DNA of 37,776 nt from Pseudomonadota bacterium (lineage in GTDB: Bacteria; Pseudomonadota; Alphaproteobacteria; Rhodospirillales; Magnetospirillaceae): positions 1 through 37,776 of the forward strand of contig JAKAFA010000002.1 of assembly GCA_021818185.1 (NCBI GenBank), written 5' to 3'. The notes under the pieces were generated by a model, which was given only the letters and a program-made list of their open reading frames with translations, searched no databases and was not told where the DNA came from. This document shows, piece after piece, positions 28,832 through 36,529 of this stretch; position 1 is the stretch's first letter, and each line of letters begins with the position of its first letter. Both the position numbers and the translations under genes were made by a program.

Positions 28832-30520
28832 GTGCACACCTCGCGCATCGATCCGGCCCCCGTAGCATCCGGCGGCTTCACGCCGCCCTTGCTGGACCGC
28901 CTGTCGGTCAAGCAGGCGGTCGCCACCCTGGCCATCGCCCTGCTGCTGGGCATCGCCGCCGGCGGCTGGGACCTGATGAGCGATTTCCGTGCGCAGCACG
29001 AGGCGGTGCGCCAGCGCGCGGCCGCCAACCTGATGCTGGTCCACGGCCTGGCCGTCGAAGCGGCGTTCCAGATGTCCAACGACTTGGCCGGTGAAGTGGT
29101 GCGCGGCCTGGCCGCCGACGATGCCGTGGCGGAAGTGGTCTTGAGCGACAATTACGGCGACGAGCTGGGCGCGGTGAAACGCCAGCCCGCACGCAGCCCC
29201 TTTCCCGGCCTGGCCGTCCGGCTGTTCGGCGACGTCGCCCACCAGGATCTGATTCTGGAAGGCCGGGCTCCCGACGGGTCCACCGCCACGGTGGGCCGGC
29301 TGCGGCTGCGGCTTGACCCCAACCGGCTGCTTGACCGCTTCCTGTCGCGGCTGCTGGCCACCATCCTGAGCGGTGCGGCCCGTGCCGCCCTGCTCTGCGG
29401 GCTGGTGGTTGCGGTGTTCTATGGGCTGATCACCAAGCCGTTGCTGAAGATCACCACGGCGATCGCCACCGTCGATCCGTCGCAGCCCGGCGCCCGCCCC
29501 ATCGCGGTGCCCAAGCGGCACGAGCGGGACGAGCTCGGGTTGCTGGCCGCCACCGTCAACCGCCTGCTGGCGCAGTCCCAAGCCGGCTTGGACGGTCGCG
29601 ACCGGGCCGAGGCCGAACTGGCCGCCTTGGCCCGCGACCTGGAACGCCGGGTCGCTGAACGCACCGCCGAGTTGGCCCGCGAGAAGGAGGCGGTCGAACG
29701 GACCAACGGCGAGTTGGAGCGGGCCAACCGCTACGTCAACGACGGCATCCGTTACGCCAGCCGCATCCAGACGGCGTTGCTGCCCGAGGCCGGCGCCCTG
29801 GACGGGGTGGTGGCCGAACTGGCCGGCGGCTGGCAGCCTCTCGATATGGTGGGGGGTGACTATTATTGGATGGGGCGGTTCGGCCCCCAGGGGGTGATCG
29901 CGGTGTTCGACTGCACCGGGCACGGCGTGCCGGGGGCGTTCATGACCGCGGTGGCGGCCTCGGCCCTGGCCCGCGTGCTGCACCACCATGGGCATGACGA
30001 TCCGGGCGAGATTCTGACCCAGCTCAACCGCCTGATGCGCTCGGCCCTGCGCCAGGACCGCGAGGGCGCGGTATCCAACGACGGGCTGGATGCCGCCGTC
30101 TGTGTGGTCGATGCCGGTCGCGGTCGGATCCGCTTCGCCGGCGCCAACCTGCCGCTGCTGCTGCGCCAGGCCGGTCAGTTTCGTCTGGTTCGCGGCGACC
30201 GCATGAGCCTGGGCTATGTCGAAACTCCCGGCGATTACCGCTTCACCGGCCACGACATCGCCATTGCGCCGGGCGAGTCCTGCTATCTGTTCACCGACGG
30301 GGTGACCGACCAGGTGGGCGGCCCCAGCCGGCGGCTGTTCGGGCGTAACCGGTTGATCGCGGCACTGGGCGAACTGGCCGACCTGTCCCTGGAAGACCAG
30401 ATGGGCGCCCTGTTCCACCGGCTGGCGGAATGGCGGGGAACCGAGGCCAGGCGCGACGACATGACCTTCCTGGCCTTCCGCCCGTTGCCCGTCCTCCCTC
30501 CGGCCGACGCGGCGGGGTGA
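28832..30520 (+). CDS. siaA: SiaA-type membrane PP2C/SpoIIE phosphatase with HAMP domain
   Basis: A 562-residue sensor phosphatase. Helix 1 (AVATLAIALLLGIAAGG, ~30-47) is followed by a ~130-residue periplasmic sensor, then helix 2 (ALLCGLVVAVFYGLIT, ~188-203). A HAMP region (TKPLLKITTAIATV) and a coiled coil (LARDLERRVAERTAELAREKEA) follow. The catalytic PP2C domain has metal-binding residues in GGDYYW (~340), DCTGHGVPGAF (~360), FTDGVTDQ and RRDDMTFLAF. This is the architecture of Pseudomonas SiaA, which dephosphorylates SiaC. SiaB- and SiaC-like genes lie 1-3.7 kb away, convergent with it. The phosphatase probably counters the SiaB-type kinase on the SiaC-type protein. Start is GTG with a weak ribosome site. 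The symbol is by architecture and context. Confidence 0.82.
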   Translation: MHTSRIDPAPVASGGFTPPLLDRLSVKQAVATLAIALLLGIAAGGWDLMSDFRAQHEAVRQRAAANLMLVHGLAVEAAFQMSNDLAGEVVRGLAADDAVAEVVLSDNYGDELGAVKRQPARSPFPGLAVRLFGDVAHQDLILEGRAPDGSTATVGRLRLRLDPNRLLDRFLSRLLATILSGAARAALLCGLVVAVFYGLITKPLLKITTAIATVDPSQPGARPIAVPKRHERDELGLLAATVNRLLAQSQAGLDGRDRAEAELAALARDLERRVAERTAELAREKEAVERTNGELERANRYVNDGIRYASRIQTALLPEAGALDGVVAELAGGWQPLDMVGGDYYWMGRFGPQGVIAVFDCTGHGVPGAFMTAVAASALARVLHHHGHDDPGEILTQLNRLMRSALRQDREGAVSNDGLDAAVCVVDAGRGRIRFAGANLPLLLRQAGQFRLVRGDRMSLGYVETPGDYRFTGHDIAIAPGESCYLFTDGVTDQVGGPSRRLFGRNRLIAALGELADLSLEDQMGALFHRLAEWRGTEARRDDMTFLAFRPLPVLPPADAAG

Positions 30521-30529
30521 GGCCCCCGC

Positions 30530-31570
30530 TCAGGCTCCGTCCACCGCGATCGGCAGGGTGAGGACGAATTCCGCCCCCTGGCCCGCCCGGCCGGTCACCG
30601 CGACACTCCCCCGCAGCGGGCCGGTGACCAGATTATAGACGATGTGCAGCCCCAGGCCGCTGCCCCCCGTGCCGCGCCGCGTCGTGAAGAACGGGTCGAA
30701 GACCCGGCCGCGATATTCCTCGGCGATGCCCTTGCCGTCGTCGTGATAGACGATGCGGACGGTATCGGCGCGCGGACGCTCGACGACGATGGTCAGCTGG
30801 CCGGACATGCCGTCGTCGTAGGCATGGATGATGGAGTTCATCACCAGATTGGTCAGCACCTGCGACAACGCCCCGGGATAGGAATCCATGATCGTTCCGG
30901 GCGGGCAGGCGACCGTCATCCGATGGCCGGCCTGACGCAGGCGCGGGCCCAGGCTGACCAGGGTCTCGGCGATGGTGGCGGCCAGATCGAAGGTCCGCCG
31001 CTCGGAACTGGTCCGGTCCACCGCCACTTGCTTGAAACTGCGGATCAACTCGGCGGCCCGTTCGCAATTGGCCAGGATCAGCGCTGCGGTGTCGGCGGCG
31101 GTGGCCAGATAGGTTTCGAAATCATCGATGCCCACATCGTCGGCCCGGTACAGCGCCGACAGCCGGCCGGTGGCGTCGGCCAGGTGCGAGGCGCAGGACA
31201 GGGCGATGCCGACCGGGGTGTTGATCTCGTGGGCGACACCGCCGACCAGGGCGCCGAGCGACGCCAGCTTTTCCGCCTGGACCAGCGTCTCCTGCGCCTC
31301 GGTGAGGCGGGCGAGCGCCTCTTCCGCCTGGGCGGTTCGGCCGGCCAGTTCCTGGTTCAGGCTGGCCAGCTGAGCCTGCTGCCGGTCGCTCAGCTTGACC
31401 AGCCGGCGCTGCTCGCGGATGCTTTTGCCATAAGCCTTGACCAGGGCTTCGACGCCGGCGCGGCATTCCAGCGAGGCATCGCCCAGGTGCTCCGCCAGGG
31501 TGCGCCCCTCGGCGAGAATCCGTTCCTCGGCATCGAACAGGTTGAAGCCGGACGAATCGGACTCGGTCAC
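30530..31570 (-). CDS. Soluble histidine kinase coupled to SiaC
   Basis: A 346-residue cytoplasmic histidine kinase. Residues ~1-60 are helical (ILAEGRTLAEHLGDASLECR, YGKSIREQRRLVKLSDRQQ), with a coiled coil to ~100. The HisKA-type helix is LASLGALVGGVAHEINTPVG with phospho-acceptor His114. The ATPase domain has the N-box (LTNLVMNSIIHAYDDG), G1 (DDGKGIAEEYRGRVFDPFFTT) and G2 (GGSGLGLHIVYNLV). There is no transmembrane or PAS sensor. Its GTG start overlaps the siaC stop (GTGA), so the two proteins are made together. In Pseudomonas this position encodes the diguanylate cyclase SiaD. I infer that the N-terminal helical region is the SiaC docking site. Its response regulator is not assigned; an OmpR-type one lies 2.3 kb upstream. 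Confidence 0.88.
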   Translation of the reverse strand: MTESDSSGFNLFDAEERILAEGRTLAEHLGDASLECRAGVEALVKAYGKSIREQRRLVKLSDRQQAQLASLNQELAGRTAQAEEALARLTEAQETLVQAEKLASLGALVGGVAHEINTPVGIALSCASHLADATGRLSALYRADDVGIDDFETYLATAADTAALILANCERAAELIRSFKQVAVDRTSSERRTFDLAATIAETLVSLGPRLRQAGHRMTVACPPGTIMDSYPGALSQVLTNLVMNSIIHAYDDGMSGQLTIVVERPRADTVRIVYHDDGKGIAEEYRGRVFDPFFTTRRGTGGSGLGLHIVYNLVTGPLRGSVAVTGRAGQGAEFVLTLPIAVDGA

Positions 31571-31962
31571 TCGGCGGCCGCGTCGGCTGCGACGAGGTTG
31601 AACGCCAGATGCTCAAGATCCTCGGAAAAATCCTCGCCGAATTCCCGTAGCGTCTCGTCGTCGGGGGCGAACCGCCAGTTGACCACCAGGCGCACACCCG
31701 ACGCGGCGGCCCGGTCCAGCATCTGGAACAGGTTCATCAGCGCCTTGGCGCTGGAACTGTTGAAATAGATCATCTCGATGTCGAACCGGATGTCGCGTCC
31801 CGCCGCCCCGGCGAGGAAGGGGTCGAGCGCCCCGAAAATCGGGCCGAACACCCGCGAGGCATCCTCGGGATAGGATTCCCCGCTGAGGCGGAGGATGCCG
31901 GCAGCGAAGTCGAAATCGACTTCGGGCGAACGTTCCGTAGCGGGAATGTGCAGCTTGTCCAT
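31567..31962 (-). CDS. siaC: SiaC-family regulatory phosphoprotein (DUF1987)
   Basis: A 131-residue protein, MDKLHIPATERSPEVDFDFAAG followed by LRLSGESYPEDASRVFGPIF. It matches SiaC/DUF1987, whose hallmarks are the GESYPE and YFN(T/S)SSAK motifs. In Pseudomonas, SiaB phosphorylates a Thr in the second motif, SiaA removes the phosphate, and the dephospho form binds and activates SiaD. Here the motif reads EMIYFNSSSAKALM, so the acceptor position is Ser69 instead of Thr. The C-terminal GEDFSEDLEHLAFNL segment is also typical. It starts 6 nt after the siaB stop with GAGG upstream, and its end overlaps the histidine kinase start. Confidence 0.88.
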   Translation of the reverse strand: MDKLHIPATERSPEVDFDFAAGILRLSGESYPEDASRVFGPIFGALDPFLAGAAGRDIRFDIEMIYFNSSSAKALMNLFQMLDRAAASGVRLVVNWRFAPDDETLREFGEDFSEDLEHLAFNLVAADAAAE

Positions 31963-31968
31963 GGGGCC

Positions 31969-32520
31969 TCAGATGGAAACTTTCAGGCAGAAGAAGGAAA
32001 CATGCTCGTCCACCGGGTCGAAGTCGAATTCGATCGGCTCGCTGGCCCGCCGCGCGATCTCGATCAGCCCGATGGTGGCGCCGCGGCTGTTCTCGTCGGG
32101 GGCTTCGCGCAATTGTTCCTTGTAATATGCCTTGATCTGCTCGCGCCCCATTCCCTTCAGCAGCTCCAGCCGTCCGCGCAGGCGGGCGACATCCTCCTGC
32201 CGCACCATGTTGGCGCAGACGATGAAGAATTTCCCATCCTGGGTCCCGATGGTGACCATGCCGGAGGATAGTTCAATATTGGCGCCATCCGGCCCCGTCA
32301 CTTTGTCGGCAGAATATCGGATGATATTTTGGGATTGCTCGATGAAAACCGAAAATACCTTCTTGACGGTTGTGACGTTGGTTTCTTCCAATGTCATCTT
32401 CTGCCGCAACGCTTCTCCGAGGGAATACAGGATCGATTCGGACAGATAGCCCGAGAAGGAGAAGATAATTCCTTCCTCATCAAGGACATGCTTGAAGGAT
32501 CGGTAGTGTCGCGCGAGCAT
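31969..32520 (-). CDS. siaB: SiaB-family protein kinase (DUF6272, divergent GHKL)
   Basis: A 183-residue protein resembling SiaB: IIFSFSGYLSESILYSLGEALRQKM, then VFSVFIEQSQNIIRYSAD as a degenerate N-box, a glycine-containing segment (SSGMVTIGTQDGKFFIVCANMV), and a long helix (DVARLRGRLELLKGMGREQIKAYYKEQLRE). It ends SRGATIGLIEIARRASEPIEFDF, the likely nucleotide-lid/G-box region. The family phosphorylates SiaC. AAAGGAA precedes the ATG. A 69-nt gap with two stem-loops separates it from the REC-kinase gene upstream, so siaB-siaC-kinase may be a sub-operon. Base composition is more AT-rich at the N-terminal half than nearby genes. Confidence 0.82.
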   Translation of the reverse strand: MLARHYRSFKHVLDEEGIIFSFSGYLSESILYSLGEALRQKMTLEETNVTTVKKVFSVFIEQSQNIIRYSADKVTGPDGANIELSSGMVTIGTQDGKFFIVCANMVRQEDVARLRGRLELLKGMGREQIKAYYKEQLREAPDENSRGATIGLIEIARRASEPIEFDFDPVDEHVSFFCLKVSI

Positions 32521-32534
32521 CCAAATTCCTTTCA

Positions 32535-32572
32535 GGAGCGGCGCTCCCCGCCGATCATAGTAAGATCGGCGG
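32535..32572 (-). promoter_or_regulatory. Two adjacent stem-loops between the REC-kinase gene and siaB
   Basis: CCGCCGATC and GATCGGCGG (32548-32572) form a perfect 9-bp stem around a 7-nt loop. Immediately next to it GGAGC-ggc-GCTCC (32535-32547) forms a 5-bp stem. No T-run follows on the minus strand, so a classical intrinsic terminator is unlikely. The smaller stem ends ~15 nt before the siaB ATG, just upstream of its ribosome site. Attenuation, mRNA processing or control of siaB translation are possible roles. Confidence 0.45.
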
Positions 32573-32589
32573 CCGGTCCACGCAATCGG

Positions 32590-33894
32590 TCATCCACCCG
32601 AGGCCGTGGCGCCGGCCGGTGCCCGGCGCAGCCGCACGCTAAAGGTCGTTCCCTCGTCGGGGCGGCTGGTCACGCCGATGCTGCCGCCATGGAGTTCGAC
32701 AATCTGCCGCGCCATATGCAGGCCGATGCCCGACCCACCGACGGTCCCGACATTGGCGCCGCGATGGAATCGCTCGAAGACCCGCGGCAGATCGGCGGCG
32801 GGAATGCCGATGCCGCGGTCGCGGACCTGGACGCACAGCATGCCGGCGACCTCGGCTGTGACGACCTCGACGGGGCTGCGCTCCGGTGAGTACTTGACGG
32901 CGTTGCCCACCAGATTGGCGAAGACCAGCCCCAGCAGCCCGGCATCGCCCCAGGCGGCCGGCAGCGAGGTGGCCTGCAACCGAATGTCGCGATCGGGGGT
33001 GACGGCCCGCTGCTGCTCGACCGCCGCCACCACCACTGCGCCCAGGTCGACGGCCGCCTCGTGCAGGACGATGCTGCCGCTCTCCAACTGCTCGTCGGAC
33101 AGGCAGGTATCGATCAGGCCGATGAGGCGGGCCACCGCGCCGCGAATCGAGCCCAGCCGGGGCGCGAGGCCTTCGCCGCCGTCCAGCCGCCCGGCGCGCA
33201 TCAGCAGCATTTGCGCCGCGGAATCGATGATGGCCAGCGGGGTGCGGAATTCGTGGGACATCATCGACAGGAACTGCCGCAACTGCCGTTTCGCTTCGCT
33301 TTCCCGGGCCAAGGCCACCTCGGCGGCATTCTTGGCATGGCCCAGCGCCTCGGTGCGCTCCGCCACCCGCCGTTCGAGGGACGCGTTGAGCTCGGCCAGT
33401 TCATCGGCCAGGGCGGACACCCGCACGATTTCGCGCCAGGCCCGCACGGCGCCCACCAAGGCGGTGAACAGCTTGGCCGCCGTCAACTCGGTCTTGTTCT
33501 TATAGTCGTTGATGTCGTAGGCCAGCATCACGTCCCGTTCCGGGGCTTCGCCCGGCTGGCCGGTGCGCAGGATGATGCGCAGCCGCCGGTTGCCCAGGTC
33601 GTCGCGGATGCGCCGCACCAGATCAAGGCCGGCCGCGGCGGTTTCCATCACCACGTCGATCAGCGCTACGGGGAAGTCGGAATCGGCGGCCAGAACGGCG
33701 GCGGCTTCGGCCGCGGAGCGCGCCGACACCATGGCGAACGGCCGCCCTTCGAAGGTGAAATCACGCAGCAGCACCCCGGTCATGGCGTGCACCTGTTCGT
33801 CGTCGTCCACCACCAGCACCCGCCAGGGCCGCGCCGGTCTTTCGCCGCCGACGGGCCGTGCCGGCTTGAGGACGAGCTTGCCGCCGGTACTCAT
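32590..33894 (-). CDS. Receiver-histidine kinase (REC-HisKA-HATPase)
   Basis: A 434-residue soluble kinase with an N-terminal receiver domain. The receiver (~25-150) has VLVVDDDEQVH, the phospho-Asp in ALIDVVME (~78), ILRTGQPG, and the conserved Lys in NDYKNKTEL. A coiled coil (LNASLERRVAERTEALGHA) leads to HisKA (FLSMMSHEFRTPLAIIDSA, His ~212). The ATPase domain has NLVGNAVKYSPE, DRGIGIPAADLPRVFERF and GGSGIGLHMARQIVELHGG. The receiver-first layout with the NDYKNKTEL motif resembles the receivers paired with DUF3369 in other regulators. The ATG overlaps the OmpR-type regulator stop (ATGA), so these two are a cognate pair. The long track start would lie inside that regulator. Confidence 0.92.
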   Translation of the reverse strand: MSTGGKLVLKPARPVGGERPARPWRVLVVDDDEQVHAMTGVLLRDFTFEGRPFAMVSARSAAEAAAVLAADSDFPVALIDVVMETAAAGLDLVRRIRDDLGNRRLRIILRTGQPGEAPERDVMLAYDINDYKNKTELTAAKLFTALVGAVRAWREIVRVSALADELAELNASLERRVAERTEALGHAKNAAEVALARESEAKRQLRQFLSMMSHEFRTPLAIIDSAAQMLLMRAGRLDGGEGLAPRLGSIRGAVARLIGLIDTCLSDEQLESGSIVLHEAAVDLGAVVVAAVEQQRAVTPDRDIRLQATSLPAAWGDAGLLGLVFANLVGNAVKYSPERSPVEVVTAEVAGMLCVQVRDRGIGIPAADLPRVFERFHRGANVGTVGGSGIGLHMARQIVELHGGSIGVTSRPDEGTTFSVRLRRAPAGATASGG

Positions 33895-34601
33895 CCCTTT
33901 GCCGCCACCGGGGCGGTAAAGGCGTAGCCGGTGCCGTGGACCGCCTCGATGGGAATCGGGCCGCCCATCGCCTCTTCGCATTTGGCCCGCAGCCGGCGCA
34001 CCATGGAATCCACCGAGCGGTCGAGCGGGTCCCACTGGCGCTTGCCCAGCGCCGCATAGATATCGGCCCGCGTCACCGGCTCGCCCGGGCGGGCGACCAG
34101 AAGAGACACGAAGACCCGCTCGTTGCCGGTCAGCTTGACGGCCACGCCGTCCGGCGAGTTCAGCGTCCAGGCCAGGCGGTCGTAAACCCAGGCGGATGCC
34201 CGCGCCGGCGCGGCCGGCGGCGGAGCGTCTTCGGCAGGCAGGCGCAGGCGGCGGGCCAGGGCGCGCACCTGCGCCTCCAACTCGCGCAGTTCCACCGGCT
34301 TGACCATGTAGACGTCGGCCCCCAGTTCCAGGCCGACCACCCGGTCGACGCTGAGCCCGCGGGCGGTCAGCATGATGATGCCGACCGCCGCCCGCTCACG
34401 CAGCCGCGAGGCGATGGCGAACCCGCTTTCACCGGGCAGGTTGACGTCCAGCACGACGATTTCCACAGGGGCCTGGGCGAGCACCCGATCAAGGGCGGGG
34501 CCGCCGTCGCAGCCCCAGGCCCGGTGGCCGCTGGCCTCAAGGTACTCCACCAGATCGGCGCGCAGCGAATCCTCGTCCTCGACGACAGCGATGCAGGCCA
34601 T
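33891..34601 (-). CDS. OmpR/PhoB-family response regulator
   Basis: A 236-residue transcription regulator. The receiver has the acidic pair in VVEDED, phospho-Asp52 in VVLDVNLPGESG, Thr in IIMLTARG and Lys in YMVKPVELREL. After a Pro/Ala-rich linker comes a winged-helix DNA-binding domain (LTGNERVFVSLLVARPGEPVTRADIY, then DRSVDSMVRRLRAKCEEA and VHGTGYAFTAP). I start at MACIAVVEDED with GGGGA ~8 nt upstream; the track start five codons earlier is equally possible. The gene is coupled to the REC-kinase. Its targets are unknown and no repeat-type operator is evident nearby. Confidence 0.92.
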   Translation of the reverse strand: MACIAVVEDEDSLRADLVEYLEASGHRAWGCDGGPALDRVLAQAPVEIVVLDVNLPGESGFAIASRLRERAAVGIIMLTARGLSVDRVVGLELGADVYMVKPVELRELEAQVRALARRLRLPAEDAPPPAAPARASAWVYDRLAWTLNSPDGVAVKLTGNERVFVSLLVARPGEPVTRADIYAALGKRQWDPLDRSVDSMVRRLRAKCEEAMGGPIPIEAVHGTGYAFTAPVAAKG

Positions 34602-34661
34602 GACGGTATTCCCCATGAGCGAGTTTCCCCACCCGAGGAAGCCTTAGACAGAAGCGTCCCG

Positions 34662-35030
34662 TCAAATACCTTGTTCATTGGCCCGCGGCACGATGATCTT
34701 TTCCAGCAGTCGCACCAGCAGGCGATCCATGCGCGCCGCCCAGTGGTCGTCGGTCTCGATCATGTCGCGGCAGCGGCGGAAGGCGCGCAGCACGGTGGTG
34801 TGGCTGCGGCCGCCGAAGATGCGCCCCAGCTCGGGCAGCGAGCAGCCGGTCAACAGCCGGGTGTAATACATGGCGGCCATCCGCGGCCGCCAGACGCCGT
34901 GGCCGCGGCAATGCGCCATCATCTCCGTCTCGGTCAGGCCGAATTCCTCGGCCACGGCGGCCAGGATCTCGGTCACCAGCGGGTCGCGCGAGGCCTGGCG
35001 GAGCGGGGTATGGATTTGGGTGGCGTTCAT
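34662..35030 (-). CDS. Stand-alone DnaA domain IV-like DNA-binding protein
   Basis: A 122-residue protein that is essentially only the C-terminal DNA-binding domain of DnaA. VTEILAAVAEEFGLTETEMM is the first helix, VWRPRMAAMYYTRLLTG the basic loop and recognition region, and CSLPELGRIFGGRSHTTVLRAFRRC corresponds to the DnaA signature (usually GGRDHTTV). The AAA+ ATPase and DnaB-contact domains are absent, so it cannot melt an origin. It could compete for or mask DnaA boxes, or act as a transcription factor. The start ATG has GGTGCCGCC only, a weak ribosome site. It is upstream of the OmpR-type regulator on the same strand with a ~60-nt gap, preceded by a ~180-nt lower-GC region that may hold the promoter. 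Not a full-length dnaA gene. Confidence 0.88.
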   Translation of the reverse strand: MNATQIHTPLRQASRDPLVTEILAAVAEEFGLTETEMMAHCRGHGVWRPRMAAMYYTRLLTGCSLPELGRIFGGRSHTTVLRAFRRCRDMIETDDHWAARMDRLLVRLLEKIIVPRANEQGI

Positions 35031-35211
35031 GGCGGCACCTTGCAGTCTTCAGTCAAATTGTGCTCATTCAAAATTGCCCGGGACAACCGCAAGGCTCCAG
35101 TCCAAAGTTGAGGCCTTCTGTGTCGAAATGTGGCGAATGAGCAAACGATGGTTTGGCGCTGATCGCTAATAATAGTAGTGACGCAAACATCAGTTACTTA
35201 ACGGAGGCCGC

Positions 35212-36165
35212 TTACCCGCGCAACTCCCGCGGGATCAGGCGCCTCATCCCTTCGACCGCAGCCACCAGGGCGGTGCGCACCCCCGGCTCCATCGCCGAAT
35301 GGCCGGCATCGGGCACCAGCGCCAGACGGGCACCCGGCCAAGCCCGCGCCAGTTCCTCGGCGGTGGCCGGCGGACAGACCATGTCGTAGCGGCCCTGGAC
35401 GATGGCGGCCGGCAGATGGGCGATGCGGGGAAGGTTGGCCAGCAATTGGCCGGGTTCGAGAAAGCCGCGATTGACCATGTAGTGGCATTCGATGCGAGCC
35501 ATGGCCAGGCAGGCGGCATCGTCCATGGTCCCGCGGTCGGGGCGCGGCAACAGGCGGGCGCAGGATTCTTCGTACGCGCACCATTCGCGCGCCGCCGCCA
35601 GTTGGACGGCAGGATCGGAATCGGTCAGCCGCCGATGATAGGCGGCCAGCAGATCGACCCGTTCGTGCGGCGCCAGATGGCCGGTGAACGCGCGCCAGGC
35701 TTCGGGAAAGAAGCGGCCCATGCCGGTCATGAACCACTCGACCTCGGCCGGGCGGAACAGGAAGACGCCGCGCAGCACGAAGCCCAGCACCCGCTCGGGG
35801 TGGGCCTGGCCATAGGCCAGGGCCAGCGTGCTGCCCCACGACCCGCCGAAGGTCAGCCAGCGGGCAATGCCCAGATGGACCCGCAACCGCTCGATATCGG
35901 CGACCAGATGGGCGGTGGTATTGGCCTCCAGATCGGCATTGGGCGAGGACCGGCCGCAGCCGCGCTGGTCGAACAGCACGATGCGCCAGAAGGCCGGGTC
36001 GAAGAAGCGCCGATAGGGTGGCGCGGTGGCCGCCCCCGGCCCGCCATGCAGGAACACCACCGGGATGCCGCGGGGATTGCCCGAGACTTCCCAGGCCATG
36101 CGATGGCCGTCGCCGACGTCGAGCCAGCCGGAGGCGAAGGGGTCGAGGGGCGGAAACAGATCCAT
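35212..36165 (-). CDS. pip: Proline iminopeptidase (prolyl aminopeptidase, alpha/beta hydrolase)
   Basis: A 317-residue cytoplasmic peptidase that removes N-terminal proline from peptides. The start MDLFPPLDPFASGWLDVGDG is typical of the S33 family. The oxyanion HGGPG motif is at ~40-44, followed by FDQRGCGRS. The nucleophile Ser109 is in GGSWGSTLALAYG, the likely Asp is in QGRYDMVCPP, and the His is in DAGHSAMEP. The cap region (FFPEAWRAFTGHL, CHYMVNRGFL) is present. The track ORF runs on upstream to 36879, into the antisense of queA, but homology begins only here. A GTG five codons earlier (VAQWRMDLF) is an alternative. It is divergent from queA. Confidence 0.94.
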   Translation of the reverse strand: MDLFPPLDPFASGWLDVGDGHRMAWEVSGNPRGIPVVFLHGGPGAATAPPYRRFFDPAFWRIVLFDQRGCGRSSPNADLEANTTAHLVADIERLRVHLGIARWLTFGGSWGSTLALAYGQAHPERVLGFVLRGVFLFRPAEVEWFMTGMGRFFPEAWRAFTGHLAPHERVDLLAAYHRRLTDSDPAVQLAAAREWCAYEESCARLLPRPDRGTMDDAACLAMARIECHYMVNRGFLEPGQLLANLPRIAHLPAAIVQGRYDMVCPPATAEELARAWPGARLALVPDAGHSAMEPGVRTALVAAVEGMRRLIPRELRG

Positions 36166-36529
36166 GCGCCATTGTGCCACGGCGCGGGCGGATGGGCGAG
36201 GGCCGGGCGAGAGACTCTGACCGGCGGGGGTCTTCCCGCCATTTCGCAGGTCATCAAGGCAGGATGATGGGGGTATCCCGGCGGACGAGACGGAAAGCTG
36301 GTCGCGGACCACTATCCGCAAGAAGGTGGTTGAAGTGTGGTGCGAGGGTGCCAGCCGCAACCTCCGAGGGAGAATGCCCCGCCCCAGGTCGGCGCAGGTT
36401 CGGCACGCGGCACAATGGCGGCTGACGGGGACGTCAAAATAGGGGCTGGAATATTGCTGAGCAAGGCAGAGAGGTGCGCGGCCAACGCGGCCCTTGACCT
36501 GCGACCGGTTTCCTGCCACTCCCGCCGCC
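36166..36529. other. 364-nt divergent intergenic region without a convincing gene
   Basis: This lies between pip and queA. It should contain the promoters for both, but I see no clear -35/-10 pair or operator. Track ORFs crossing it are low-complexity Arg/Pro-rich shadows. One plus-strand frame (TTIRKKVVEVWCEGASRN) is faintly like a transposase helix-turn-helix, and GTCAAAATAGGGGC resembles sequence near IS66-type ends. The match is too weak to call a remnant. Confidence 0.4.

Noticed and set aside
28805-30418. 537-residue minus-strand ORF opposite the SiaA-type gene
   Set aside because: Gln/Gly/His-rich shadow; the plus strand encodes an intact PP2C phosphatase.
34662-35211. Chromosome origin at the DnaA-like gene
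   Set aside because: The gene lacks the ATPase domain and dnaN/gidA-type neighbours, and I saw no cluster of TTATNCACA boxes in the 180-nt upstream region.
36166-36529. IS66-like transposase remnant between pip and queA
   Set aside because: Only a faint helix-turn-helix-like stretch in one frame, with no conserved motif and no paired ends.
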